This document shows, piece by piece, positions 45,088 through 54,551 of a stretch of DNA of 64,000 nt (position 1 is its first letter; each line of letters begins with the position of its first letter). This DNA is from CAVWCW01 sp963753615. Its GTDB lineage: Bacteria > Pseudomonadota > Gammaproteobacteria > Chromatiales > Chromatiaceae. The stretch spans positions 1 through 64,000 of the forward strand of contig CAVWCW010000024.1 of assembly GCA_963753615.1 (NCBI GenBank). The letters are read 5' to 3'. The position numbers and the translations under genes were made by a program. The notes beneath the pieces are model-generated. The model was not told the DNA's origin. It worked only from the letters and a program-made list of their open reading frames with translations, and ran no database searches.

Positions 45088-46125
45088 TCAGCGGAACTGC
45101 TCTTTGTTGACCGCCTTGAGCCGGGCGTCGGGCTTGGATACCAATCCCTGCTTCACCAGTTCCAACAGGTGCTGGTCCAAGGTCTGCATACCGAAGGCCT
45201 GGCCGGTCTGGATTGCCGAATACATCTGCGCCACCTTGTCCTCGCGAACCAGGTTGCGGATGGCGGGGGTGCCGACCATGATCTCCCAGGCCGCAATGCG
45301 GCCGCCGCCAGGCTTTTTTAGCAGCGTCTGGGCGATCACCGCGCGCAGGGATTCCGAGAGCATGGAGCGAACCATGCTCTTCTCCGCCGCCGGGAAGACG
45401 TCGATAATGCGGTCGATGGTCTTGGCCGCAGAGCTGGTGTGCAGGGTGCCGAATACCAAATGCCCTGTTTCGGCTGCGGTCAGGGCCAGGCGGATGGTTT
45501 CGAGGTCGCGCATCTCGCCCACCAGGACAATGTCCGGATCCTCGCGCAGGGCCGAGCGCAGGGCCTCGGCGAAGCCCAGCGTATCTCGGTGCACTTCGCG
45601 CTGGTTGATCAGGCACTTCTTGCTCTGGTGCACGAACTCGATCGGGTCCTCGATGGTAAGGATGTGACCGTAGTCGTTTTCGTTGATATGGTTGATCATC
45701 GCCGCCAGGGTGGTGGACTTACCCGAGCCGGTTGGCCCTGTGACCAGGATCAGCCCGCGCGGCACGTTAATCAGTTCCTTGAAGCTGGTCGGGCAGTTCA
45801 GGTCCTCCAGCGATTTGATGATCGATGGGATGGTACGGAACACCGCGCTGGCCCCCCGGTCCTGGTTGAAGGCGTTGACGCGAAAGCGCGCAAGACCGGG
45901 CACCGCGAACGAAAAGTCGGTCTCCAGGAACTCTTCGTAGTCCTTGCGCTGCTTGTCGTTCATGATGTCGTACACCAACTGGTGTACGGTCTTGTGCTCA
46001 AGGGCCGGGACATTGATGCGGCGGATGTCACCGTCGACCCGGATCATTGGCGGCAGACCCGCCGACAGGTGCATATCTGACGCATTGTGCTTGACGCCGA
46101 ACGCCAGCAATTCCGTTATGTCCAT
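45088..46125 (-). CDS. pilT: Type IV pilus retraction ATPase PilT
   Basis: 345 residues, the PilT length. N-terminus ELLAFGVKHNASDMHLSAG, Walker A GPTGSGKST, Asp box LTIEDPIEFVHQSKKCLINQ, Walker B IVLVGEMRDLETI, His box FGTLHTSSAAKT and the retraction motif PAIRNLVRED. It depolymerises the pilus and powers twitching. Divergent from yggS, whose start is about 125 bases away. It is probably the motor whose use is tuned by the Pil-Chp genes at 25-35 kb. Confidence 0.97.
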   Translation of the reverse strand: MDITELLAFGVKHNASDMHLSAGLPPMIRVDGDIRRINVPALEHKTVHQLVYDIMNDKQRKDYEEFLETDFSFAVPGLARFRVNAFNQDRGASAVFRTIPSIIKSLEDLNCPTSFKELINVPRGLILVTGPTGSGKSTTLAAMINHINENDYGHILTIEDPIEFVHQSKKCLINQREVHRDTLGFAEALRSALREDPDIVLVGEMRDLETIRLALTAAETGHLVFGTLHTSSAAKTIDRIIDVFPAAEKSMVRSMLSESLRAVIAQTLLKKPGGGRIAAWEIMVGTPAIRNLVREDKVAQMYSAIQTGQAFGMQTLDQHLLELVKQGLVSKPDARLKAVNKEQFR

Positions 46126-46250
46126 GAGAGCTCATCCCCTTGGTTACTGCCATCGCCGCCGGCGCGGCGCAATGGCGGCGGACACCGGAAACGGGCTCGG
46201 TTATCATTTGTTCTATCCCTCGAGCAGATTTTAGTATAGTCGAGCCGACC

Positions 46251-46952
46251 TTGACGACCGCGATTGCCCAACGCCTGGACACAATCCGCCGGCGCATCGC
46301 CGAAGCAGAACGCCGCTACGGCCGCCCCCCTGGATCCGTACGCCTGCTTGCGGTCTCCAAGACCCAGCCGACGGCGGCCATCCGCGCCGCCCACGCCGCC
46401 GGCCAGGACTGTTTTGGCGAGAATTATGTGCGAGAGGCTCTGGACAAGGCCCGCGAACTCGCCGACCTGAGCTTGGAATGGCACTATATCGGTCGCGTCC
46501 AGGGCAACAAGACCGCCGCAATCGCCACCCATTTCTCCTGGGTGCACTGCCTGAGCGAGGCACGCCATGCCCGGCGTCTGAGCCAGCAGCGCCCCAAGAG
46601 TCTGCCGCCGCTCAAGCTTTGCCTGCAGGTGAACATCAGCAACGAGGTGAGCAAAGGCGGGCTGGCGCCGCAAGCGGTGGCCGACCTGGCAGCCCTGGTG
46701 CGGGAGCTGCCGCGGCTGGAGCTGTGCGGTCTGATGGCAATCCCGGCGCCGGCCCAGGGGCTCGAGGCCCAGCGCCAACCGTTCGCCGAACTGCGCCGCC
46801 TGCGCGACCGCCTGGCTGGCTCGGATTTGCCGCTCACCACCCTCTCCATGGGCATGTCGGCGGACCTGGAAGCGGCTATCGCCGAGGGTGCTACGCTAGT
46901 ACGGATAGGCACCGCCATCTTCGGCCCCCGGCCTGGCAATCAACGTCGCTGA
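46251..46952 (+). CDS. yggS: PLP homeostasis protein YggS
   Basis: 233 residues if started at the TTG at 46251; the frame is open upstream and the start is not certain. Fold-type III PLP protein: VRLLAVSKTQP with the PLP lysine, DCFGENYVREALDK, WHYIGRVQGNKT, VNISNEVSKGG and LSMGMSADLEAAI with the phosphate-binding residues. It holds PLP in the cell without catalysis. pilT / yggS / proC / yggT is a conserved gammaproteobacterial order. Confidence 0.93.
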   Translation: MTTAIAQRLDTIRRRIAEAERRYGRPPGSVRLLAVSKTQPTAAIRAAHAAGQDCFGENYVREALDKARELADLSLEWHYIGRVQGNKTAAIATHFSWVHCLSEARHARRLSQQRPKSLPPLKLCLQVNISNEVSKGGLAPQAVADLAALVRELPRLELCGLMAIPAPAQGLEAQRQPFAELRRLRDRLAGSDLPLTTLSMGMSADLEAAIAEGATLVRIGTAIFGPRPGNQRR

Positions 46953-46982
46953 AAAGCACTTGGAATCTCTGGAACCTAGATT

Positions 46983-47822
46983 ATGAAGTCGATTGTTGAC
47001 AACACCCAGATAGCATTTATCGGCGCCGGCAATATGGCCTCGAGCTTGATCGGCGGCCTGATCGCAGACGGTCACGACCCGAACCGCATCCAGGCCAGCG
47101 ACCCGGACCAAGAGCAGCTGGGCCGACTGGCCGCCCGTGTTGGCATCCGCATCGCGGCCGACAATCATGCGGCACTGGCCGGTGCCGGCGTGGTGGTGCT
47201 GGCGGTCAAGCCTCAGGTCCTCGAGACAGTGGCGCGGGAACTGGCCCCCGGCCTCCGGCATCAACGCCCGTTGCTGATCTCCATCGCCGCCGGGGTTCGC
47301 GAGCAGGACCTACTTGAATGGCTCGGGGGCGGTTTGCCGCTGGTGCGCGCAATGCCCAACACCCCGGCAATGGTGCAGTCGGGGGCGAGCGTACTGCATG
47401 CCAGCCCGAAGGTCAGCGAGGCCCAGAAAAACCTGGCCGAAAGCATCTTGCGGGCGGTGGGCATTACCCAGTGGGTGGACGACGAGGCGCTGATGGACGC
47501 GGTCACCGCCGTTTCGGGCAGCGGCCCGGCTTACTTCTTTCTGATCATGGAAGCCATGAGCCAGGCCGGCGAAGAGCTGGGGCTGTCCCGCGAGACAGCC
47601 CACCTGTTGACGCTGCAGACCGCCTTGGGGGCGGCCCGCATGGCGATCGAGAGCAGCGAGACCCCGGAACGTCTGCGCCAGCGGGTGACCTCCCCCGGCG
47701 GCACCACCGAACGCGCCCTGGAGGTGCTGGAGCGGGGCGGCATCCGCGCCCTTTTCCGCGATGCCCTGCAGGCGGCCCGGGACCGCTCCCGGGAGCTGTC
47801 GCAAATGCTCGGGAAGCACTGA
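46983..47822 (+). CDS. proC: Pyrroline-5-carboxylate reductase
   Basis: Last step of proline synthesis. 279 residues. NAD(P)-binding IAFIGAGNMASSLIGGL, VVLAVKPQ, VRAMPNTPAMVQSGAS, and the dimer domain AVSGSGPAYFFLIMEAM and RQRVTSPGGTTERALEVLE. Full length; 30 bases after yggS and followed at once by yggT. Confidence 0.97.
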   Translation: MKSIVDNTQIAFIGAGNMASSLIGGLIADGHDPNRIQASDPDQEQLGRLAARVGIRIAADNHAALAGAGVVVLAVKPQVLETVARELAPGLRHQRPLLISIAAGVREQDLLEWLGGGLPLVRAMPNTPAMVQSGASVLHASPKVSEAQKNLAESILRAVGITQWVDDEALMDAVTAVSGSGPAYFFLIMEAMSQAGEELGLSRETAHLLTLQTALGAARMAIESSETPERLRQRVTSPGGTTERALEVLERGGIRALFRDALQAARDRSRELSQMLGKH

Positions 47823-47823
47823 A

Positions 47824-48399
47824 ATGGACGGCTCCTACCTAACCAACCCTTTGGCCTTCCTGGTCCAGGTCCTGCTTGGACTCTATGCCCTGGTCGTGTT
47901 GCTGCGGTTCCTGCTGCAGTACCTGAGGGCGGATTTCTATAACCCGGTGTCCCAGTTCGTAGTGCAGGTCACCGACCCGCCACTGCGTCCCCTGCGCCGC
48001 TTGGTGCCAGGCTGGGGTGGCTGGGACCTCGCTTCGCTAACACTGGCCTGGTTGGTCAAGGCGGTGGAGTTGATGCTGGTTCTAATGATCAAGGGCCACG
48101 GCCTGCACCTGATCGGCCCCCTTCTATGGGCGCTGCCCGAGTTGGTAGCCCTGGGCATTAATGTCTTCCTGTTCGCGCTGGTGATACAGGTAATCATGAG
48201 CTGGCTCAACCCCGGCGGCTATAACCCGGCGCTCGACCTGGTAGAGCGCCTGACCAGGCCCCTGCTGACGCCGGCCCGACGCCTATTGCCGCCGATCAGC
48301 GGTCTGGACCTTTCGCCAATGCTCGTAATGCTCGGGTTGGTGGTTCTGGAGATGCTGCTGCTACCGCCCCTGCGCACGCTCACCGGCAGCCCTTTTTGA
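47824..48399 (+). CDS. yggT: YggT family integral membrane protein
   Basis: 191 residues. Two copies of the YGGT repeat, each with two membrane helices: LLGLYALVVLLRFLLQYL with FYNPVSQFVVQVTDPPLRPL, and FLFALVIQVIMSWL with NPALDLVERLTRPLLTPARR. It begins one base after proC. The function is unclear; roles in osmotic shock and cell division have been proposed for relatives. Confidence 0.94.
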   Translation: MDGSYLTNPLAFLVQVLLGLYALVVLLRFLLQYLRADFYNPVSQFVVQVTDPPLRPLRRLVPGWGGWDLASLTLAWLVKAVELMLVLMIKGHGLHLIGPLLWALPELVALGINVFLFALVIQVIMSWLNPGGYNPALDLVERLTRPLLTPARRLLPPISGLDLSPMLVMLGLVVLEMLLLPPLRTLTGSPF

Positions 48400-48680
48400 G
48401 CTGGTACCGTTGGGACGGCGCGGACCTGCTGCTGGATCTGCGGGTGCAGCCCCGAGCCGCCTGCGACTCGTTCGGCGACCCTGTGGGCGGGCGCCTCAAG
48501 CTGCGCCTCACCGCCCCGCCCGCGGAGGGCAAAGCCAATGCGCGACTGACCCATTTCCTGGCCAAGGCCTTCGGTGTGCCGAAGGCCCAAGTGCAATTGG
48601 AGAGCGGTGCAGCGAGCCGTAACAAACGGGTAAGGATTCAGGCCCCGGCGCGGCTGCCGCTTGGATTAGAACGGCCCTGA
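48396..48680 (+). CDS. yggU: DUF167 family protein (YggU)
   Basis: 94 residues with a TTG start overlapping the yggT stop. The family core LRVQPRAACDSFGD, LKLRLTAPPAEGKANARL and LAKAFGVPKAQVQLESGAAS is present. A small alpha/beta cytoplasmic protein of unknown role, nearly always next to yggT. Confidence 0.9.
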   Translation: MSWYRWDGADLLLDLRVQPRAACDSFGDPVGGRLKLRLTAPPAEGKANARLTHFLAKAFGVPKAQVQLESGAASRNKRVRIQAPARLPLGLERP

Positions 48681-48910
48681 ACTCGGCATTGTCCCCATTG
48701 CCGCCGCCTCGAATGCGCTATATGCTTGGCATCCAAGAAGCAGTTGATCATAAAGCCGGTCTGGCCATACTCAGCACGGCTTTCGAAGCTGGGGTTTCCG
48801 AAAAGATGTTTTGGTCGCCCAGGCAACCCCGAGAACCGCACGTCGGAGTTGCGGTCTCAACCGTAATTGATCGGCAGCAACAAGACTGCCAACCAAGCCG
48901 AGGAGTATCG

Positions 48911-49354
48911 ATGAAAAATTTTGCAGCAATCCTGGCCGCGCTGGCCCTTTTCTCCCTGCCTCTGAGCGGCCAGGCAGAGAACAGCACCAATATCCCGGGC
49001 TACGTGATACACCATAACGCCTTCACCACCGACACCCTGTCGCCGGAGGTCGCCCGGCACTACAATCTGACCCGGAGCAAAAACCGAGGCATGCTCAATG
49101 TCAGCGTGATCCGCGGGATTCCCGGCCAGGTCGGGCAATCGGTGGCCGCTGAGGTGAGCGTCCAGGCCACCAACCTGACAGGCCAGAGCCGCGGAATCGA
49201 TATGCGCGAGATCCGCGACGGCGAAGCCATCTACTACATCGGCGACTTCCGCATTACCAACCAGGAGACGCTGAACTTCGATATCGAAGTCACGCCGGAG
49301 GGCGAATCCTCCCCCTACCAGGCGCGCCTGAGCCAACAGTTCTACATTGATTGA
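48911..49354 (+). CDS. DUF4426 domain-containing secreted protein
   Basis: 147 residues from the ATG at 48911, with AGGAG five bases upstream. Signal peptide MKNFAAILAALALFSLPLSG, likely cleaved near SGQA-EN. The mature part is a small beta-rich domain (YVIHHNAFTTDTLSP, NRGMLNVSVIRGIPGQ, YYIGDFRITNQETLNFDIEV). In other gammaproteobacteria DUF4426 genes follow metXW in this region; those are missing here. Periplasmic, function unknown. Confidence 0.85.
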   Translation: MKNFAAILAALALFSLPLSGQAENSTNIPGYVIHHNAFTTDTLSPEVARHYNLTRSKNRGMLNVSVIRGIPGQVGQSVAAEVSVQATNLTGQSRGIDMREIRDGEAIYYIGDFRITNQETLNFDIEVTPEGESSPYQARLSQQFYID

Positions 49355-49392
49355 GCGCGAGACGGGGCCCTGGAGCCGTCGGGTTCCAGGGC

Positions 49393-50073
49393 TCACCAAG
49401 CCTGCCAAAGGGTGAACAGCCCGAACCCCGCGACCATCCCCCCCGCCGCCTGGCGCACGCCGCGCCTCCGCAACCAACCGGCCAGACTGCCGGCGGCAAT
49501 CCCCATCAACAGCAGATTCGGCAAGGTGCCGAGCCCGAACGCCAGCATCAGACCGGCTCCGCGCAGCGGGCTGCCGGCAGACAGCGCCCAAACCAGCGCG
49601 CTGTAGACCAAACCGCAGGGCACCCATCCCCAAAGCGCCCCCAGCACCAAGGCCTGGGACGGCGAGCGCACCGGCAGCCAGCGGCGGGCCAGGGGCTCGA
49701 TCCGCCGCCACAGGGCGCCGCCCAGGTGCTCGATCCGGTTTAGGCCGAACCACCAGCCCCCCAGGTACAGTCCCAAACCCAACATGAATAGCCCCGCCAA
49801 CAGAAGCAGGGCTCGCTGGGCGTACCAGACCGGCAGGCTGGTGGCCAACAGCATGCCGAGCCCGCCTGCCAGCAGGCCGGCCAGACCATAGCTGGCGATG
49901 CGCCCCAGATTGTAGGCCATCAGCAGGGGCAGCATGGCGCGGGGATCGCTGCGCCGCGACTCCGCCAACCCAAAACTGAGGGCAGCGACGATGCCGCCGC
50001 ACATACCCACGCAGTGCACCCCGCCGAGCAGGCCGACTACGAACGCCGCCGCGTAGGAAAACCCGGACTCCAT
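49393..50073 (-). CDS. Sulfite exporter TauE/SafE-like (DsbD_2-type) membrane protein
   Basis: 226 residues, about six membrane helices. The N-terminal GLLGGVHCVGMCGGIVAALS is the signature of the cytochrome-biogenesis transmembrane family 2 (PF13386), often labelled TauE/SafE; WGWVPCGLVYSALVWAL is the second conserved cysteine helix. Relatives are linked to copper or cbb3 oxidase assembly. The ATG overlaps the ampG stop (ATGA), so it is cotranscribed with ampG. Substrate not known. Confidence 0.82.
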   Translation of the reverse strand: MESGFSYAAAFVVGLLGGVHCVGMCGGIVAALSFGLAESRRSDPRAMLPLLMAYNLGRIASYGLAGLLAGGLGMLLATSLPVWYAQRALLLLAGLFMLGLGLYLGGWWFGLNRIEHLGGALWRRIEPLARRWLPVRSPSQALVLGALWGWVPCGLVYSALVWALSAGSPLRGAGLMLAFGLGTLPNLLLMGIAAGSLAGWLRRRGVRQAAGGMVAGFGLFTLWQAW

Positions 50074-51617
50074 CAACCCGCGGCCACGGCGCGTGCCCCG
50101 GTCGGAACATAGCGGGCCGCCAGCCAGATCAGCAGCAGCACCGGAAGCCCGATCAAGGCGGTGATCATAAAGAAATTCTGATAGCCAATGGCATCGACGA
50201 TGGTTCCGGAATAGCCGCCCAAGAACTTGGGGACGAGCAGCATCAGGGAACTGAACAGCGCATACTGAAAAGCGGTGAAGGAGACTTGGGTCAGGCCGGA
50301 GAGATAGGCCACGAAGGCAGCCGCGGCGATACCGCCGCTGATATTGTCGGCAGAAATCACCAGCACCAGCCAAGCCACATCCGGCCCCTGTTGGGCCAGC
50401 ACCATAAACAGCAGGTTGGTGCCCGCGGACAGCAAGGCGCCCAGGAACAGGATCCGCATCACCCCGTAGCGCAACGCCAGGGCACCGCCGAGGAAGCCGC
50501 CGAGCAAGGTCATCAACAGACCGAAGGTCTTGGTGATATCGGCGATCTGGTGCTTGTCGAACCCGAGGTCGGTATAGAAGACATTCGAGATCACCCCGAG
50601 CACGATATCAGAAATCCGATAGCAACCAATCAGCAACAGGATCAGCAGAGCCATGCGCCCATAACGCCGAAAGAAGTCCCGGAGCGGGTCGAGGTAGGTT
50701 TCGCGCAGCACCGATCCCGGCACCAACCGCAGCGCGACCACCAGACGCCCGGCCCACCAGGCCGCCGCCAATGCCAGCAACAAGCGCAGCAGCCCCCAGA
50801 GAAAACCGCCGAAGTGGCCGGTCTCCACTTCGAACCAATCCCGGAAGCCGCGTTCGAAACCCCAGAACGCAGCGACGAAGGCCGCCACCACCAGCAGAAA
50901 CATGCCGAGGAACCGGAGATAATGCGCCAGGCCGTTGAGATAGGGGCTCGGACGAGCCTCGGTCTGGGGCTCCCGGATCACCAGCGTGGTAACTACCCCT
51001 ACCAGCATGGTAGCGGCCATGCACAAATAGGCCAACCGCCAAGCCTCGTAGGCATAGACGTCAGCGGAGCCGAACCAGGCCGCCAGTTTGAGACCGCCGG
51101 CGCCGGCAGCCAGCATACCAATGCGGTAACCGGCGATATAGGTAGACGACATCAGGGCCTGGAGATCGGCGGGTGCCGACTCGATGCGGTAGGCGTCGAT
51201 GACGATATCCTGGGTGGCGGAGGAGAACCCAAGCAGAACGGCCGCCACGGCCAGGGGCAGTAAACTGTCGGCGGGGTCATTCAGGGCCATGGCCAGGATG
51301 GCACTGATGATGGCCGCCTGGGACAACAGCAGCCAGGCGCGACGCCGTCCCAAGCGCCGGCTCAACCAAGGCAGGGGAAGCCTGTCCACCAGCGGCGCCC
51401 AGACGAACTTAAAGCCGTAGCCCAGGCCGGCCCAACTCAGGAAGGTGATGGTGCTGCGCTCCAACCCCGCCTCGCGCAACCACACCGACAAGGTGCCGAA
51501 GATCAACAACAGCGGCAGCCCGGCGGAAAAGCCGAGGAAAAGCATGGTAACCACCCGCGGGTGGCCATAGGCGACCAAGGTCTGGCGCCAGCTTCTTTGG
51601 GAGACGGAACTGGGCAT
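50073..51617 (-). CDS. ampG: AmpG-type muropeptide permease (MFS)
   Basis: 514 residues from the ATG at 51617 (AGAGG upstream). About 12-14 membrane helices. AmpG signature: FLGFSAGLPLLLIFGTLSVW, FLSWAGLGYGFKFVWAPLVD, SSATQDIVIDAYRIE and AAAFVAYLSGL. It imports GlcNAc-anhydro-muropeptides for cell wall recycling and so can affect beta-lactamase induction. Divergent from pyrE with about 100 bases between them. Confidence 0.92.
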   Translation of the reverse strand: MPSSVSQRSWRQTLVAYGHPRVVTMLFLGFSAGLPLLLIFGTLSVWLREAGLERSTITFLSWAGLGYGFKFVWAPLVDRLPLPWLSRRLGRRRAWLLLSQAAIISAILAMALNDPADSLLPLAVAAVLLGFSSATQDIVIDAYRIESAPADLQALMSSTYIAGYRIGMLAAGAGGLKLAAWFGSADVYAYEAWRLAYLCMAATMLVGVVTTLVIREPQTEARPSPYLNGLAHYLRFLGMFLLVVAAFVAAFWGFERGFRDWFEVETGHFGGFLWGLLRLLLALAAAWWAGRLVVALRLVPGSVLRETYLDPLRDFFRRYGRMALLILLLIGCYRISDIVLGVISNVFYTDLGFDKHQIADITKTFGLLMTLLGGFLGGALALRYGVMRILFLGALLSAGTNLLFMVLAQQGPDVAWLVLVISADNISGGIAAAAFVAYLSGLTQVSFTAFQYALFSSLMLLVPKFLGGYSGTIVDAIGYQNFFMITALIGLPVLLLIWLAARYVPTGARAVAAG

Positions 51618-51721
51618 CGAACCTCTCTCGGCGTGCGTCGCAGGCAAAACCGCGATGATACCTTGCATCCGGGCCGACCGCCCCGGAAAATGCCCGCAAC
51701 AGCCGTTGCGGAGAAACCGTC

Positions 51722-52363
51722 ATGCAGGACTACCAACGAACGTTCCTCGATTTCGCCCTCGCCGCGGGAGTTCTTCGCTTCGGCGAGTTCACCCTCAAAT
51801 CCGGTCGGGTCAGCCCCTATTTCTTCAACGCCGGACTGTTCAACACCGGCGCCAGCCTGGCCAACCTCGGGCGCTTCTACGCCCGGGCTGTCGTCGACTC
51901 CAACATCAGGTTCGACCTGCTTTTCGGCCCCGCCTACAAAGGCATTCCGCTGGCCGCGGTCACTGCCGCTGCCCTTTACGATAAGCACGGCATGGATATC
52001 CCGTATGCTTTCAACCGCAAGGAGGCCAAGGACCACGGCGAGGGCGGCAGCATCGTCGGACACCCCATGGAGGGCCGTATCCTGATTATCGACGACGTCA
52101 TTACCGCCGGCACGGCGGTGCGCGAATCAATGCAGTTGATCTCCGCACTCGGCGCTGAACCGGCCGGGGTATTGATCGCCCTCGACCGCCAGGAGCGCGG
52201 GCAGGGCGAACGCTCAGCCATCCAGGAGGTGGAGCAGGACTACGGCGTCCCGGTAGCCGCCATCGTCCGCCTGGCCGAACTGGTGGAATACCTTGAAGGC
52301 CGCAGCGGCAACGGCCAGGATCTGGCGCGGATTCGGGACTATCGTGACCAATACGGAGTATGA
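51722..52363 (+). CDS. pyrE: Orotate phosphoribosyltransferase
   Basis: Converts orotate and PRPP to OMP. 213 residues. FGEFTLKSGRVSPYFFNAGLF at the start, FGPAYKGIPLAAVTAAAL, PYAFNRKEAKDHGEGG (flexible catalytic loop) and the PRPP loop ILIIDDVITAGTAVRE. GGAGA lies seven to eight bases upstream. Not linked to the pyrRBC' cluster, which is 9 kb away. Confidence 0.97.
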   Translation: MQDYQRTFLDFALAAGVLRFGEFTLKSGRVSPYFFNAGLFNTGASLANLGRFYARAVVDSNIRFDLLFGPAYKGIPLAAVTAAALYDKHGMDIPYAFNRKEAKDHGEGGSIVGHPMEGRILIIDDVITAGTAVRESMQLISALGAEPAGVLIALDRQERGQGERSAIQEVEQDYGVPVAAIVRLAELVEYLEGRSGNGQDLARIRDYRDQYGV

Positions 52364-52690
52364 GGCCCCGGCGCATTCGTGAAAGGGGGGGCTGAGGCAG
52401 CGAGAGATTTCCACCAGCCCTGCCTTGATCTTGTGCTCCCCAGCAACGCCGGATCCTCTCGAATCCAAGTTCGATCCAGGCGTTGCCCTCGGCGACGGAC
52501 CGGCGGGCCTACGATATTTGCCGGCGATACCTCGCCAGGCCGCCCCGGGCAGGGCCGGCGAAAGCCGAGAACCGATCGCCGCCGGGGAAATGAGAAACCG
52601 GACACACTGGTCGCACCGGGCAAGCTTCGCAGCGCAGTCAAACCCGCACTATAATTGGATGCTCGAGAATAGACCGGACAAGGGTGATGC
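52364..52690. other. 327-bp gap between pyrE and the DUF4124 gene
   Basis: No convincing gene. It holds a good promoter near its 3' end (52626-52655) for the next gene. A clear intrinsic terminator for pyrE was not found. The rest is GC-rich sequence without a recognised feature. Confidence 0.6.
52626..52655 (+). promoter_or_regulatory. Promoter of the DUF4124 gene
   Basis: TTCGCA, 18-base spacer, perfect TATAAT, 35 bases before the ATG at 52691. One of the better sigma70-like promoters in the window. Confidence 0.6.
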
Positions 52691-53689
52691 ATGTCAAATG
52701 CTCGTAAACGGCTGATCGCCGCCGCTGTGCTGCTGGCTGGCAGTTTGGCCGCAGGCCCGCTGCCCGCGGGCAAGCTCTACCGCTGGGTCGACGATGAGGG
52801 CAATATTCATTTCACAGACCAGATGCCCGCTGAACAGGTCGATAAGGGCCGCACAGAACTCAACGACCGGGGTCTGGCGATCGACCAGGTAAGCCCTGCC
52901 AAAACACCGGAGGAGCGGGCCCGCGAAGCCGAGTTGGAACGCTTGCGCCGAGAACAGCAACGGCTGCGCGAGAAGCAGGAGGCGGAGGATCGCGTCTTGC
53001 TGCGCACCTTCCACAGCGTGGACGACATAGCGCTGGCACGGGACGGCAAGCTGGCCGCGGTGGACGTATTGATCCGGGTGTCCGAGCGTAACAACAAATT
53101 GCTTAAGGCGAAGCTGGCGGAAGAGGAAAAGCGGGCCGCCAACCTGGAGCGCGCCGGCAAACCGATCCCCGAGAAGTGGCAGAACGAAATCGCCAGCAGC
53201 CGTAGCTCCTTGAACGACGGTTACGCCAACATCCTGCGCCACCAGGAGAACAAGGCCATCATCCGACAAACGTACGGCGAGGATATCCGCCGCTTCCGCA
53301 CGCTCAAGAACATGCAGGCGGAGGAAACCGATGTCGGTCACGACAAGGAGTCCGGAAAAGCCAACTTGGCCAATGTCTATCGCTGCGAGGACGCCGTCAG
53401 CTGCGACCAGGCCTGGAGCCGGGCCCAGGCCTTCGCCGAAGATTTCGCCACCACCGAGTTGCAACAGGCCACGAACGATCTGATCATCACCAAGCCACCG
53501 CTGCAGCACAACGACATCAGCGTCACCATCGCCCGCTTGCGGGAGGCTGAAGGCGATGCCGCCACCCTGTTTCTCGATGTCCAGTGCCGCGGCAGCACCG
53601 ACGGTCGGGAGTTCTGCGAAAGCCGCGAAGTGGAACTGATAATCAGCCGCTTCAGGCCCTATATGCGGTTCCAGATCCACCAACCCTGA
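52691..53689 (+). CDS. DUF4124 domain-containing protein
   Basis: 332 residues. Signal peptide (LIAAAVLLAGSLAAGPLPA) followed at once by the DUF4124 core KLYRWVDDEGNIHFTDQMP, a WxDxxGxxhytD-like fold. A charged coiled coil spans about residues 70-115 and 135-165, and a C-terminal domain carries four cysteines (CEDAVSCDQAW, VQCRGSTDGREFCE), probably disulfides. Periplasmic. Function unknown; relatives are found near cell division or envelope genes. Confidence 0.85.
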   Translation: MSNARKRLIAAAVLLAGSLAAGPLPAGKLYRWVDDEGNIHFTDQMPAEQVDKGRTELNDRGLAIDQVSPAKTPEERAREAELERLRREQQRLREKQEAEDRVLLRTFHSVDDIALARDGKLAAVDVLIRVSERNNKLLKAKLAEEEKRAANLERAGKPIPEKWQNEIASSRSSLNDGYANILRHQENKAIIRQTYGEDIRRFRTLKNMQAEETDVGHDKESGKANLANVYRCEDAVSCDQAWSRAQAFAEDFATTELQQATNDLIITKPPLQHNDISVTIARLREAEGDAATLFLDVQCRGSTDGREFCESREVELIISRFRPYMRFQIHQP

Positions 53690-53919
53690 GGATTGCCGGC
53701 GGCGATGGGACGGCGTTCAAAGCGATGTCGGGCCGCCGCCAAAGCTAACCGGGGGGCGGGAAACGACTTGTCTCGCGCCTGATGCGCGGTGCATCAGCGG
53801 CGAGGGACCATCAAAACGGGCGATGCGTCGGCAGGCGGCACCGTCGCTGACTGGCCGCCCCACTCGCAGCCTCGACAGGTTCTTGCCCACCCCGTTACCA
53901 ATGAACCTGTAGATACCTT

Positions 53920-54537
53920 TCACCGGCTGAGTTCTTCTAGCTCGACACCCGCAAACAACCCCAGCGCCAAAGCCCCCCAGTGCTCCTCCCAATGACGCAG
54001 CGGGGATAGCCCAAAGCGGCTGCGCAGAAACTGGTGCATGCGCCCTTCTACCCAGGCCAGCATCAGGCCGGCGGCTTCCTCCGCCGGCAGCCGGCAATCC
54101 ACGTCCTTGCGCAGCTTGCTCTCGCGTAGGATCTGCTTGAGCTGGGTCTCGATACGGGCGAAGAATTGCTCTACCCGAAGCAGCAGGCGCGAGGTCTCCC
54201 CCACCAGGGCGTCGCCCATCAGCACCCGGGTAATGCCCGGGTTACGGGCCGAGAAGGCGAGCAGCAAGTACAGCATTTGCGCGCAGCGCTCGCGGGTACC
54301 GGGTTCCTCGGCCAAGATCTGGTTGACGCGGACGAACACGCTTTCCTCCGCAAACTCGATCAGGGCCTCGAACATCTTGGCCTTGCTGGCGAAGTGGCGA
54401 TAAAGGGCCGCCTCCGAAATCCCTGCACTGCGAGCCAGGGCGGCGGTCGTAACGCGCGCCCCGGGCTGCTTCTCGAGCTCCACGGCCAGGCTCTCCAGAA
54501 TTTCCTGGCGGCGGTTGGATGATTTTGGCGTGGCCAT
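53920..54537 (-). CDS. slmA: Nucleoid occlusion factor SlmA (TetR family)
   Basis: 205 residues. N-terminal TetR helix-turn-helix RVTTAALARSAGISEAALYR and HFASKAKMFEALIEF, with the SlmA-type C-terminus VEGRMHQFLRSRFGLSPLRHW. It binds DNA sites over the nucleoid and blocks FtsZ assembly there. It starts 14 bases after argB, so it is the end of the coaBC-algC-argB-slmA run. Confidence 0.93.
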   Translation of the reverse strand: MATPKSSNRRQEILESLAVELEKQPGARVTTAALARSAGISEAALYRHFASKAKMFEALIEFAEESVFVRVNQILAEEPGTRERCAQMLYLLLAFSARNPGITRVLMGDALVGETSRLLLRVEQFFARIETQLKQILRESKLRKDVDCRLPAEEAAGLMLAWVEGRMHQFLRSRFGLSPLRHWEEHWGALALGLFAGVELEELSR

Positions 54538-54551
54538 TCAGCCCACCGAAC

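Noticed and set aside
46208..46240. Possible yggS promoter TTGTTC ... TATAGT.
   Set aside because: The spacer is about 21 bases and the -35 is weak; not good enough to annotate.
52440..52500. TTCGATCC-like sequences resembling a tRNA T-arm.
   Set aside because: No acceptor stem, D-arm or anticodon arm could be placed around it.
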